Origin: Crocodylus rhombifer | Lineage: Eukaryota > Chordata > Crocodylia > Crocodylidae | DNA length: 64,000 bases | Assembly (NCBI GenBank): GCA_038503035.1 | Contig: JAVSML010038884.1 | Location: 1-64,000 of the forward strand | Reading direction: 5' to 3' | Part shown: one piece after another, positions 45,471-56,924 of the stretch | Numbering within the stretch: the first letter of the stretch is position 1 | Layout: each line of letters starts with the position of its first letter | Notes under the pieces: model-generated | The model's input: the letters and a program-made list of their open reading frames with translations, nothing else | The model's database searches: none | Told to the model about the DNA's origin: nothing | Translations under genes and position numbers: made by a program

Positions 45471-47070
45471 ATTAAATAGGTACTTTGCGTCAGTCTTTCA
45501 TCAGTCACACGGGATGCCCATGCCTGCTATGGGACAGGGAAATCTGGGTGAGGGGGATCCCCTACCCTCCATAAACGCTGACCTCGTGAAGGAGAACCTT
45601 GAGAAGCTGGATACCTTCAAGTCAGCTGGCCCTGACAATCTGCACCCCAGGGTACTCAAGGAGCTGGCGAGCGTCATAGCCTAGCCCCTGCCATGGGTCT
45701 TTGAATCCTGGCGCTCTGGTGTAGTGCCCGAAGACTGGAAGAAGGCCAATGTGGTGCCGATCTTCAGGAAAGGGAGGAGAGTGGATCCGGCTAACTACAG
45801 ACCCATTAGCCTGACTTCTATGCTGGGGAAGATCTTAGAAAAGTTTATTAAGGAGGCCATCCTTGAGGGACTGGCCCAGGCTAACATTCTAAGGGACAGT
45901 CAGCATGGGTTTGTTGTGGGTAGGTCTTGTTTGACCGATCTCATTTCCTTCTATGACCAGGTGACCTATCACCTGGACAAGGGAGAAGAGATTGATGTCA
46001 TTTATCTTGACTTCAAAAAAGCTTTTGGTCTGGTATCCCACGATCACCTCTTGGCCAAACTGGCCAGTTGTGGCCTTGGCTCCACCACGATCTGCTGGCT
46101 GGGAAATTGGCTTCGTGGTCGGACCCAGAGGGTTGTGATTGATGGCAGTCACTCATCATGGTGCCCTGTAACCAGTGGGGTCCCTCAAGGCTCTGTCCTG
46201 GGACCCATACTGTTCAACTTCTTCATTAATGATGTGGACATTGGAGTTAGGAGTGGACTGGCCAAGTTCGCCGATGACACCAAACTTTGGGGCAAAGCAT
46301 CCACGCCAGAAGATAGGCGGGTGATCCAGGCTGACCTGGACAAGCTCAGCAAATGGGCAGACGAGAACCTCATGGTGTTTAACACCGAAAAATGCAAGGT
46401 TCTCCACCTTGGGAGGAAAAACCTGCAGCACCCTTATAGGCTCGGCAGTGCTACATTGGTTAGCACTACAGAAGAAAAAGGCTTGGGGGTCATCATTGAC
46501 CACAGGATGAACATGAGCCTCCAATGCGATGCTGCGGCTAGTAAAGCGACCAAAATGCTGGCGTGCATCCATAGATGCTTCTCGAGCAAATCCCGGGACG
46601 TCATTCTCCCCTTGTACTCGGCCTTGGTGAGGCCGCAGCTGGAGTACTGCGTCCAGTTTTGGGCTCCACAATTCAAAAAGGATGTGGAGAAGCTTGAGAG
46701 AGTCCAGAGGAGAGCCACGCGCATGATCAGAGGTCAGGAAAACAGATCTTACGATGACAGGCTGAGAGCCACGGGACTCTTTAGCCTGGAAAAGTGCAGG
46801 CTCAGGGGTGATCTGATGGCCACCTATAAGTTTATCAGGGGTGACCACCAGGATCTGGGGGAACGTCTGTTCACCAGAGCGCCCCAAGGGATGACGAGGT
46901 CGAACGGTCACAAACTCCTGCAAGACCGTTTCAGGCTGGACATAAGGAAGAATTTCTTTACTGTCCGAGCCCCCAAGGTCTGGAACAGTCTGCCAGCGGA
47001 GGTGGTTCAAGCACCTACATTGAACACCTTCAAGAGTAAATTGGATGCTTCTCTTGCTGGGATCCTATGA
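45471..47070 (+). pseudogene. CR1 reverse transcriptase frame with a single stop
   Basis: One frame runs from the 5' truncation to the natural stop at 47068-47070. A single in-frame TAG at 45682-45684 divides it into a 70-codon lead and a 448-codon open frame (45724-47070). In the latter: PEDWKKANVVPIFRKG opens the domain (residues 2-17), motif A is VIYLDFKKAFG (92-102; canonical AFD has become AFG), motif B SGVPQGSVLGP (151-161), and the catalytic box FADD is intact (182-185). The thumb/connection region follows, with LEYCVQFWAPQFKKDVE, and the end reads VWNSLPAEVVQAP...LAGIL. CR1 reverse transcriptase primes on nicked target DNA in the nucleus. This copy lacks the endonuclease and cannot move by itself. 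Confidence 0.92.
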
Positions 47071-47168
47071 CCCCAGCTGACTTCCTGCCCTTTGGGCAGG
47101 GGGCTGGACTCGATGATCTCCCGAGGTCCCTTCCAGCCCTAATGTCTATGAAATCTATGAAAATCTAT
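45471..47168 (+). mobile_element. CR1 LINE, best-preserved copy (1.7 kb)
   Basis: A 5'-truncated CR1 covering the end of the endonuclease-RT linker, the complete reverse transcriptase, the connection domain and the 3' UTR. It ends in short repeats of the TCTATGAAA type (47145-47168). It sits inside the tandem repeat of copy 1 of the TGTRRCAGGG family, so it is the youngest layer of a three-level nest. Its sequence pairs with the CR1 at 36644-40860 rather than with the copies at 28877 and 59720. Confidence 0.93.
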
Positions 47169-47360
47169 GGATCAAATATAACATCTGAGCCCCAGCTGAG
47201 GGGACCAGCTCTGTGGAACCACAGTGAGAGGGAGCAGCGATCAGAAGCCCCAGAGAGAGGAAGATGTGGAGCCCTGTGAAGGGAGAGGGGGCTCAGCCAG
47301 AGAGAGCAAGAGCTGAGCCCTGACCCCAATAAGTCCTCCACTGTTAGGAGGCAGAGTGTG
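47169..47360 (+). repeat. Right ~191-bp repeat unit next to CR1
   Basis: The unit runs from GGATCAAATATAAC (47169) to just before GGTCAAAGATAAC (47361). Its second half (47263-47357) is the partner of 45375-45470. Together they show that the CR1 landed within a tandem array rather than at its edge. Confidence 0.8.
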
Positions 47361-48294
47361 GGTCAAAGATAACACCAGCTGTAGCACCATGACCAGCTAC
47401 CCATAGGGGTAGTGAGAGTCCCCTGTGAGACCCTGAGGCACCTGTCATGGTGTGAGGTACCCCAGCTCCCCACGTCCATAAAGGAGGATCCAGAGAGGGG
47501 GACGCCGGGATAAGAGTATGGGTGATACATCAGGGCCTGCCAGAACTTCCCATGACTGCCCCAGGCGGGGGGCCAGGAGGGTCAGAAGGGCAAGAAGGCC
47601 CACCGAGAGGGATTCCCAAGAGCCAGGGGCCTTGGGTCCCAACTGGCCTGGAGGTGGGCCGGGGCTAGTGTGAGCCAAAGGTCCCAGTGAGGGGACCACA
47701 TCCAAAGGGGAACCAATGGCAGGGCGATATATGGCCTGGTATGATGGTGGCAGAGTCCGCCTGAAGGGAGGAACCCAGGTGGGGTTCTACAGTAGGATTC
47801 TGGTCCGCATCATGGGGGACCGGCACGTATGAGAACATCATGATGTCATCAGCGAGGTTGAGCTGTGGTGTAGGGGAGGAATGGAGTTGCAGATAACGCC
47901 CCCTAGCAGCAGGGCAGAAAATGGGCAGCCTCTTGCCTAATTACATCTATTAATTAATCAATTAAGACCAAGGCATGGCGGGCAAGAAGGTGTGTGGTTA
48001 ACCCAAGAACAGGTGGGCAGGCCTCGTGGAGATCTACCCTGGTAGCCCCCTGTTACAGACTAAATATAAACATTGGATTTATGACACATTATAACCTGCC
48101 TGACATCTGACTCCCCAGGTACCTCTCCCCTATTTACCTGCTACATTCATCCCCCTTCTCCCCCACCTCACTCCCCAGCCTCCTCAATTTACATCCTCAC
48201 CGACTGTCTTTCTTGCATGCATGCCAGCCTCTGGCTTCTCTACTATTCATTCCATCCAGAAAGAGCACACATCAACTGCAGATGCTTCCTCAGC

Positions 48295-48320
48295 CTGATG
48301 AAAGGGTTTTAAACCCAAAA
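48295..48320 (+). ncRNA. Degraded hammerhead-like half core in the Penelope tail
   Basis: CTGATGA (48295-48301) is followed by the self-complementary GGGTTTTAAACCC (48304-48316) and then AAAA where a hammerhead core would have GAAA. It is aligned with the better-preserved motif at 58071-58096. As it stands it would be inactive. Confidence 0.3.
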
Positions 48321-48392
48321 ACCTGCTAAGAAAATGTTTTTCAAATATTTAAGTTGGTCTAATAAAAGATATCAGATTCACCCAAAGAAGCT

Positions 48393-49779
48393 TATTGACG
48401 ATTAAAAAAATATTTTTTTTCTTTCCTGCAAAAGAACCATAGTAGTTACAGCATATCTGTCCTGCTCTCCAGGTCTATCACTACTTACACATCCCTGTAA
48501 AAGCTTTTTTTACTAGAAGTCATCCACAGGATAAGGACATCTTGCCAGAAATATCAAAAGGATACACCTGTTAGGTGATTCAGTATGGCACATGAATCTA
48601 ATCAATAGCATGCTATGCTAATGGAACTATTTTGCATCACCTAATGTTTGGGAATATACTAAATAAAACAGCCCTTCTCAAGCTGTAATTTCTGTGAGCT
48701 CACTAAGGTTGACTCTTGTTAGACATGAAAATCCTTAGGGGACATGCATTTTCAGCACGTCCTACAGCTGACAGGAGCCAAGTTCAACAATTTGGAGGAG
48801 CTGTTGAACTGTTGTCATGAGATGGAGGCAGAGCATTGGCAATGCCATTATGAAAGCATGGAATGTGCTCTGCAGAGAAAATAATATTATGCAAAAGGCA
48901 GTTTAATACAAATAGCCTCAGTGGCCTCATCAGTGACACTGACTTAGCCAACTATCACTTCATTTTGGGAGGAACAACCTTGTATGACACTAAAATTGCA
49001 CCTATTGGTTTCTCTAAAGACCATGACTTCCATCTGTATCAGTAGAAAATTCAAGAAAAAATAATGTACTTTGTGATACTCTGAGCTATTCATTCTTAAG
49101 AGTACAGTTAGGAGCACAAGTCATTCTGCTAGTATGCCCTCAAATCTATTCCAACAAAAGTATCACATTGTACCTCAAATTGTATCCCCCTAACTATTCA
49201 AGAATGCTTACATTCACTTTCAAATATTCACTCAATTGTTTGGTCACCTTGGGAAATTATTATTTTTAAGGCCTTAAAAGCCCTGCCTAATGCCACAACA
49301 AAATACACAAAGTTTGAGTACCCTGTGATCAACCTGTTGTTTAATTCTCTTGCCAGTTTTGATTGTCCTGGTATTAAAAAAAAAAAAGCAACCCACCACC
49401 AAAAGTGGCATTGCACACAAGGCAGCAGCATGCACTGCCAGAAACAGCCTGACCATCCAGAGCAAGGCTCTGGCTGCCAGCTAGGCTCTGTGCAGTGGGA
49501 TCAGCACCACTACTGTCCCAGGAGGTCCCCCAGGACCACAGATAAGGCCACTGGAGCCAGCACAGGCCTACCCTACCCCACCCAAGATAACTTGCCACAT
49601 GCCAGAGCGTACATGCAGGGTTGTTATGTAGGGCACAAAGCAGTGACACAAATATGTGCCACTGCTATGTGTGCCACAGCAAACACCCCCCCCCATATGG
49701 AAATGCAACCTATGTATTCTGCTGTCCACTGAAATGCACTCAAGCTTTATTTTCCCATGAAGAAATCATCCAGAAAAAG
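48393..49779. other. Intergenic sequence, nothing recognised
   Basis: AT-rich to 49330, then a 12-base A run (49377-49388) and C/A-rich sequence with short overlapping frames. No domain is recognised. Confidence 0.45.
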
Positions 49780-50302
49780 CAGGGGTGTCAGATTCACCTC
49801 ACCCTAAGAGCCCGATGAGAGTCTTTGCGCCAGTATGTGAGCTGGATCAAGCTGTGCCGGAAGCCAGAGAGTAGGGCCATCCTAGCAGGACACCACATGC
49901 AGTGCATGCCCTGTGCCTGCCCCGTGCAGAATGACTGCACACAGGGCCAGTGCAAGCTGCATGCAACATACGGGCTGGACTGGCTGTGTGTGCTGAACAG
50001 AGCACAAGGGGAAGGATAAGTTGCATGCTGCATACAGCACCCTTCTGCTGGACCAGCCCTGAACACTGGCTGTGACATGGCTCAGTCCAAATGAGTCCCA
50101 GACCTAGTGGGCAAGGCTAGTCTAGTGTGCTGCATGCAGCATGTGTCCTAGACCAAACTTCTATGATATGCGCAGCTCCTGGAGTCTAGCTCATAGGCCA
50201 GACTGGCATTGTAGCACATGGGGTAGGTCCTAGATCCATGGGCTGGATCATAGGGCTCCACAGGCTGGATCAGTCCCACAGGCTGTATGGTGGATGCAAC
50301 TG
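49780..50302. mobile_element. hAT-like non-autonomous element
   Basis: It opens with CAGGGGTGTCAGATTCA (49780), a typical hAT end, and closes with GATGCAACTG (50302), which looks like a decayed ...GACACCCCTG. The flanking octamers AGAAAAAG (49772-49779) and AAATAAAG (50303-50310) agree at 6 of 8 positions, suggestive of an old 8-bp duplication. The right end shares about 85 bases with the fragment at 43806. The middle is GC-richer, with many 'gcatgc/tgcatgc' motifs. No transposase is visible. Confidence 0.6.
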
Positions 50303-51262
50303 AAATAAAGTGTCATGTACTGTAGTCTTACAATACCTCCCTTTCCAACTTTCTATTAAATGTTATGAAGGCTAAGCACAAAACCAAGCAACAATAAAAG
50401 TGGTAAATAAACCTCTGTATTAAACTTTTCAGGTACTAAACCCAGGATAATATCCCAAGATCAGGAGCTAGCAGACCCGAAAATAATCCAGCTCCTCTTT
50501 TAGCTTCAGTTCCATCAGATTTTTTTTTTAATTACAGGTTCAAATATTTTAACAGATTCCAAGAGTTTAGCCCACACATGACACTTCATGCTTTTATATG
50601 GAGCCTTAAAGCCTTCTGAAAAAAATCTATTCCACAATTTGTGCTAGGATAACAAATTAAATGGTGCATGCCTTTATGAGAATGACACCTAAGATAACAC
50701 ATATAAGAGATTTAGTTCATGCCAATCACCTTCAGTACTTACACATAATAAACTTGAATAATTTATTAGGAAGCATTAATGCCTGCAAACATATTGCTTT
50801 AATACATTTTGGACAGTTATTCAAAGAAAATATATTTAGCTCTTTTGAAGAAATACAACATACCACAGGTAATATTAAAATCATAAAGAAATACAGCATA
50901 TCACAGGTGAAGAAATACAACATACCACAGGTGATATTAAAAATTTCCAGTCTCTGCACTTCAGGCACTTTTCAACATGTTTGCAAAGGTAAACCTCAGT
51001 AGAAATCTGACCAAATTCAAGAAAATATTGGAAATATTGGTTACACACATGAAACATATAGGCTTCTTGTCTATGTTATCTAAATCAATTTTGAATAGTC
51101 ATAGAGATGAAAATATTGTTATGACAAAGTGGGCTATTGACATTGAATCAGGAATTAGTGATGAAGAATAAAATACCATCTGGAACAACAGTCCCTCACA
51201 CCTCTATCTACACAATAGTAAAATAAGATTATTTTAAAATCTCATGTCACTTAAAATTATTT
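50303..51262. other. Intergenic sequence with a short tandem triplication
   Basis: AT-rich. At 50847-50942 the block GAAGAAATACAACATACCAC with its continuation occurs three times (starts 50847, 50886 and 50909, the middle copy shortened). No gene is supported; the 113-codon frame across it is a by-product of the repeat. Confidence 0.55.
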
Positions 51263-51264
51263 CT

Positions 51265-54010
51265 ACGGGAGATGCACATCCCATTTGCTGAAACTAGACA
51301 CTACAACACTGGAGGATTTGACTTGCTGTCTTACGCCCCACATCTGAAGCATGGACAAACTACATATGTCTGGTCTTACATGACAGACGCAGTCCAGGTG
51401 ACATTCACTGACCTCTGTGATGCCATCCAGGTTGTTGCAAATGTCTATAAGCCTCCTAAAATCAACTGGGACCGACCAACAAGTCCTACCAACTCTGCCC
51501 CATCCAGCCACCTACATTAAAAACTTTAATAGTCACTACGTGGACTGGGTCTACAGACACAGATGCCAATGGTGAACAACTTTCAAATTGGGCCTCACAA
51601 AATAATGTTGTCCTCATTCACGACCCCAAGCAGCACCACACATTCCACTTGTCCAGATGGAACCATGACTATGCTTCTGACTTGTGCTGAATCAATTCAG
51701 TACAGGGTTCCATAGCCAGCATCTTGCCAGGTCTTGGATGACTTCCCGCACAGTCAGTACAGACCATCCCGGGCCCACATTGGACTCCAGCTCCTGATCA
51801 TCAAAAGCTGTAAGAAGAAATAGTGGAACTTCCATGAGGTCAATTGGGAGGAGTATAGCAAGGCATTAGAATGAAGTATTGTGACAACAACCACCTGGAC
51901 ATTCTGGTGGAGGAATCCTATAGACATCTCTGCAGCACCATTTATAAAGCAGCCTGTGGGTGTCATTCCATACGGCCACCACCCAATCTCCCTGCCTCAA
52001 CCCAGAATGTGCTGCACTGCTAAAGCAGTAAAAGTCATCTGGCAACCTAGATATGGCCAATCACTTGATCAAATCATAGGAAGCATCTGACCAAGTTAGA
52101 TAAGAGGAAATGACTGAGAAACTGGACTTCACCCAGTCCAGCTGGATGTGTTGGAGTCTACTTCATCATCTTGAAGCAACTCATCAGCCATCAATACCCA
52201 GTTACCCTCCCATAGCACCCAACCAAGTAGCCAGCCACCTATTTCACCTAGCAAGAGTGCTGCTGGAAGAGGGAGTGAAAAGCCGCCTTCAGAAAAAATG
52301 GAGTATTTTCCAAAGATGCACTGGACCAGAACCTGTCCAGAACCCTTCACAGTTCCTGAACTTAACAAGGTTTCAAACAGTATCAAATCTGGTATCATCC
52401 CAGGCTATGACAATATCTCCCCTGAGGTCCTGAAGCATCTTGGCCCACATGCTCATTCTTGTTTGCGTCAGTTCTTTACAATGGTCAGATGCAAGAGAAA
52501 CTTGCTGAAGATATGGCACATGCCAAAAGTCACTGGCCTCCAAAAATCAGGAAAAGATCTAAACCAGGTGTCAAGCTACCACCTGATATTGCTTCTGTCT
52601 GTTTGGAAGTCTGGGAGTGCCTGATTCTACAATGCATACTCTCAGAGGTGAAGAACATCCTGAGTATTGCTCAAACAGGTTTCCAAGAGGATCAAAGTAT
52701 ATGTGACAAAGTACTTGCACTAGCAACATTCACTGAATTTTCAAAGGAACCTCAAGACAGGCACTGTTTTTCTTGACTTCACAGCAACGTATGATTCTGT
52801 TTGGCACACACACCAGTCTGCTCACAAAAATAGCAAGAGTCCTACCTGCATGACTGGCATCACTGAATTGTTCCTTCTCAACAGATGGTTAAGGGTGCAC
52901 TTGGTTGCAGAGAAAACTTGGAGAAGATAGACCAATGGACTGACGCGGGGATCTGTGCTTGTTCTGACCTTTTACAATCTCTACACCAATGACTTGCCAC
53001 AAACCCAATCATGGAAATTCATATATACGGATGACATCTCCTGTGGATTCCAGGCCCAGACTTTTTCTCCAGCCAAGTGTCAGTAAGACAATTTCCAGTG
53101 TTTCCCACATATACTAGGCCAATGCTGCCCAGGAGCTGAACATCTACCTGAATGATCAGAGGCTGAGGCATGAAGCAAAATCCATCTACCTGGGCATGAT
53201 GCTAGATTGGATATTGAGCTACTATGAACATGGAAAAAGACAGTAATGAAAGTTAAGACATGCAACAGCCTCCTTAACAAGCTGGCTGGGTCATCCTGGG
53301 GCTCAAGAGCCTCAACTCTAAGGATGTCAGTTCTTGCCATCTCGTATTCTGTGGAAGAGTACTGTGCACCAGTCTGGAACCAGTCATCCACACAAAATCT
53401 GTTGATGTGCAGCTACATTCAACAATGTACATCATCTCAGGAACTCTTCAACCATCCCCTCTACCATGGCTCCGAATCCTGAGCAACACTGTTCCCCCTC
53501 ATATCTGAAGGGAAGTTGCAATTAGTAAGCTACTGGAGAAGATCTATGCCAACCCAAGCCTGTCACTGTATGACAATTTTTTAAATCCACCTGCTGCATG
53601 TCTACCATCACAACACCCACTGCGGTCCAAACTGTTGTATGAGGACTACATGGAAGAGACCCTCTGGTGTGAGGAATGGAGGTCAGCATTACCACTAGAC
53701 AATTTCCTTATCGCACATCCTACAGTTTGGCCACCTAGTGTCAATCTGCCATGCTGTCAGTAGGCCTTGTTGAATAGGTTCCAGACAGGACAAGGTCTGT
53801 GTGCAGCCAACTGCCATCGGTGGGGCATTCATGACAATACAGATGGTAGCTGTGGCACAACACATACCATGTTGCATATTGTCAATGGCTGCCCACTGAC
53901 TAAGTTCAGTGGTGGACTACAAGAACAGCCCATGGCCACTGAGGATGCTATCACATGGCTTAGTAATTATGCACATGCTGGCTGACTGACTTACCATGAA
54001 ACAAATTTAT
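51265..54010 (+). mobile_element. Decayed non-CR1 LINE of Jockey/I type
   Basis: Degraded homology runs over 2.7 kb in one orientation. The end of an AP-endonuclease is visible: NVYKPP near 51450, a N-S-H-Y-V-D-W segment near 51525, ANGEQLSNWASQNNVVLIHD by frame-shifting at 51565-51625. The reverse transcriptase follows: GYDNISPEVLKHLGPHAHS near 52405-52460, Y-H-L-I-L-L-L-S near 52580, IAQTGFQEDQSICDKVLAL near 52665-52725, TVFLDFTATYDSVWH near 52760-52805, Y-T-N-D-L-P with YTDDIS at 52975-53040, and SVEEYCAPVWN near 53345-53385. The C-terminus reads LNRFQTGQGLCAANCHRWG near 53765-53820. This set matches elements usually annotated as 'mobile element jockey/BS'-like, distinct from CR1. Every frame is broken. 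The clade is uncertain. Confidence 0.78.
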
Positions 54011-56924
54011 GGTACAAGACGAGGGAGTGCAGGATGGTTGCCCAGCCTAAGGGAGGGGGAATAGTCAGCAATGATTCTCTAACAGTTGCATAAAAGAATT
54101 CTTGTCCATCTTGAAAGCCACAGCTCTCTTTCAAGAGGGAGTTGGTTGGTTGAACAACTGGAGGCAGAACTTCCTTTCAAGAAGAGAAACTTCCAATGCA
54201 CTCTACAACATATGCTCCTTTTTTCTTCAAGATGTTTGTCATTCATAGTTCTATCAAGTCTCTTATCCAATGAGATCTGTGGGAGGTAATGTCAGTACTA
54301 TTAACCATGTCTCCAGGGATGAACTCCTCCTGAAGTCCTTCTGAGGTGCAAGGGTTTCAGGCTAGTGAAGAAATAGAGACAGAATTTGTATCTTCTTGAA
54401 ATGAAACACCTTTACCCAAATTGTCCCATATGTTTTTCAGGAATTTTTAATATTATTTTTCACATTTTTGCACAGTATTTTCATTATAATAGTTCACAAA
54501 TAGGCATAGCAGCTGAAGAATCTTCAGCTATATGACAAACTATAGTCTCAAAATCTCTAAAATGTGTTTGCGGATGTTATCTTGCAAGTCTTTACTGGGA
54601 TTCATGGAGAGGAGTTTTCTTATTCTAGCCTGTCCTACATAATTCTATTAACTCCATTTTAACATTTTCCAGGACTCTGAATGAATAATGTTTGGGTCAA
54701 AACAAAAACGTTACTATTTCCTGCAGTTACCTTAAAGAATGAAAGTTAAATAATCAGCAAGAACTGCAGAACTACGTGGAGCAGGCTAACTTTATTACTA
54801 TTAAACGTAATAAAAACACTAGAAATCAAGTAACACCCCTGAATAGTCCTTTATATCCTAGATAATATTACTTGGATTTCCATTCAGAATAGTGGGGCAG
54901 TGAACAAAATATGCTTTAGAGATATCTGACAATGTTCACATGAAAATAAAATACTAAAAAAGTAATTAAATGCATCAATGCCAGCTAATTACGTACTTTA
55001 TTTTGGGAATAATGTACATGAGTTACACCAATATAAATCCACTGTCTGAAGTGCTCTATTTAAGGATTTAACCCACTTTAAAATGTCTTGCACACATGCC
55101 CATCATTTCGACTACACACACCCAAGGAAACCTGTAAAACAAAATATTTTGTTACCTTATGGAAGGCCATTATTTTGCCCATTTTCAAAAACTTGTTTCT
55201 TGGAAAATAACCACCAAAAAAGTGTTTGTGTCGCCTAGTACACTGACCAAAGTTAGTCACACCAGCTTTTTTGGGCAAAGCCCTAAAGTAAGAGTTACTA
55301 TAGGTAAATTTCCATGTCAATTAAACGTCAGACAGGTACTTGATAAGCTGCCAGTACTGTCTTTTATGAAAAAGCTTTGTTTCCAAAAAAAGTTCTTCAA
55401 GATTTTCAGCCACCTCAACTCACACTGTGAAGACAACAGATACTGAGGGCACTTACTCATGCAATTGGACACTTTATGTGCCCCATCCATTGATTAATAC
55501 AGATTTCTGAAGAAAAAAACAGGAATTGGTATGACCTGAATTTCAAGTTTGTTTACTCTCACCCACTGATTTCTTGTGGGGGAGAAATCTAGCCAGATCT
55601 ATCTTTTTTCCAAAAGTTTTTGATTTAAAGAGTGTTCATTCAATTAACATACTATCATTTATATAGTATCACTTCTTCCAAAAACAATCTCCTAGGGTCC
55701 TATTTAAACAATAAATATTTCCTAGTATCAGTGAGTGGAAGCCAATGAAAGGCCACGAGTAGTATGGAAACTGCCTTTGCTCTCAGCTGACTGATTTGGC
55801 AAAACAACAGCCAGTATACAGAAGGTCTCTTTGTTTCCTTCTGCTTTTGCCTTTCTCAATGCTAAAGCCACAAAGAGTTATCAAGGGATCTAGGAAGAGG
55901 AGACATATTTTAAACATGCTCTGTTTCTGCCACAGACCCACTGAACAACTCCGATTTTTGCTTGAACAGGCTGGACGGCCATTATTCCAAATTAAATTCT
56001 TATCCCAATGCTGCATCGGTTTTCTGGCAGGGCTATGAGTGTGAAAGTGATCTCAGAATGGACAGTATAATTATTTTTGATAAACAACTTCAGATTTTTC
56101 TTCCCATTGGGGAATGATCTCCTTTTCACTGGAAACTTCATGGCCCTTATTGCTGTTCTTGGTATTGTTTTTTTTTCCTTGTCTCTTTGTTCTCTGTACA
56201 TCTTTAAGCAGCTTTCTGGCTGACCTACATGGTTGCTGGCTGACTCCAGCTGGGAGAACTGGAGCGTCTTGAACACCCTTGTCTGTAGGGTTGTGATGTT
56301 CAAATTAGAAAAGAGCCAAATAAGGTTTGGATACCAAATACAGATGGACAAAGCAGTTTGGATGCGCTGGATAAAGAACCAGCTTGTACCTTCACCAAAA
56401 AAAATCAAACTGAACACAAACAGAATGATTTTAGAGGCCTGAAAAAGTTCCTCTCTCTTTTTTAACTATCACATTTTGTTCTTTCCAGCTTCTCCATTTC
56501 GAGGTCCCACTCAAGCATACAGCTGGAATAGACAGCTGATCTTTTAATGCAGAACCCAAGAAAAACCATGTATCACCTGAAATCTCTCAACCTTTTCAGC
56601 TCAATTCTGAATTTCTAAATAAAACACAGAAAAATTAATGTAGAACTTTCATTCTACATTAGCATGAAGCAGCATTAGTGCAACTCCAACCACAAGTGTA
56701 TTTCAGTAATGCCATTCTTCATCATATACATACAATAGTGGGCAATGTACTTAATACTTTGGCACATTTAGGGAATGAAATAGCAGGTAACTTTAACAAA
56801 AGAAAAACTCTTTCTGAAAAAACAGATTCCTTACCTATGTGCAATTTGTCACAGCATGTTACTTCTCTGAAGCAGCCAGGATTCCTGTGAGGTCATTTGA
56901 AAATGAGGCTACTTTTAAGGCTAA
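54011..56924. other. Intergenic sequence, nothing recognised
   Basis: AT-rich DNA with short overlapping frames only. I see no domain, repeat family or RNA gene. Confidence 0.5.

Larger units (their letters stand above)
44819..48056 (+). mobile_element. TGTRRCAGGG family, copy 1 (about 1.5 kb plus an inserted CR1)
   Basis: This insertion begins TGTGGCAGGG (44819) and ends CCCTGTTAC(A) at 48056/48057. The two ends are inverted relatives (TGTGGCAGGG against TGTAACAGGG). The host Penelope sequence is flanked by AGAC on both sides (44815-44818 and 48057-48060), so removal restores '...atcatagactaaat...'. A TATATAAA box lies 100 bases in (44918-44925), at nearly the same offset as in copy 2. The interior is GC-rich, has two local tandem duplications, and holds a CR1 (45471-47168). 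No domain is recognised in its short frames. It may be a solo LTR (TG...CA logic, TATA) or another non-autonomous element. Confidence 0.8.
44179..48392 (+). mobile_element. Penelope-like retroelement with GIY-YIG endonuclease, split by an insertion
   Basis: Penelope-like elements join a telomerase-related reverse transcriptase to a GIY-YIG endonuclease. Seen here in order on +: the end of the RT (PREELLQYKRKKP, about 44280-44325), DPILTEIFPEPP and LAFKQAPNL (about 44410-44480), a cysteine motif CHDKKCKTCQH (about 44535-44565), then after a frameshift the endonuclease core KYIGEIKQ with R-M-N-x-H (44601-44660). The frame is broken several times, so it is dead. At 44818 it is cut by the TGTRRCAGGG element and resumes at 48061 with the 3' tail, ending in the shared core TTGGTCTAATAAAAGATATC (about 48355-48375). 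The RT fingers and palm are missing (5' truncation). Confidence 0.82.

Noticed and set aside
46156..47010. 284-codon minus-strand open frame
   Set aside because: It is the antisense of the CR1 reverse-transcriptase frame, which carries the recognisable motifs on the + strand.
50661..51002. 113-codon + strand frame
   Set aside because: It runs through the short tandem triplication at 50847-50942 and has no recognisable domain.
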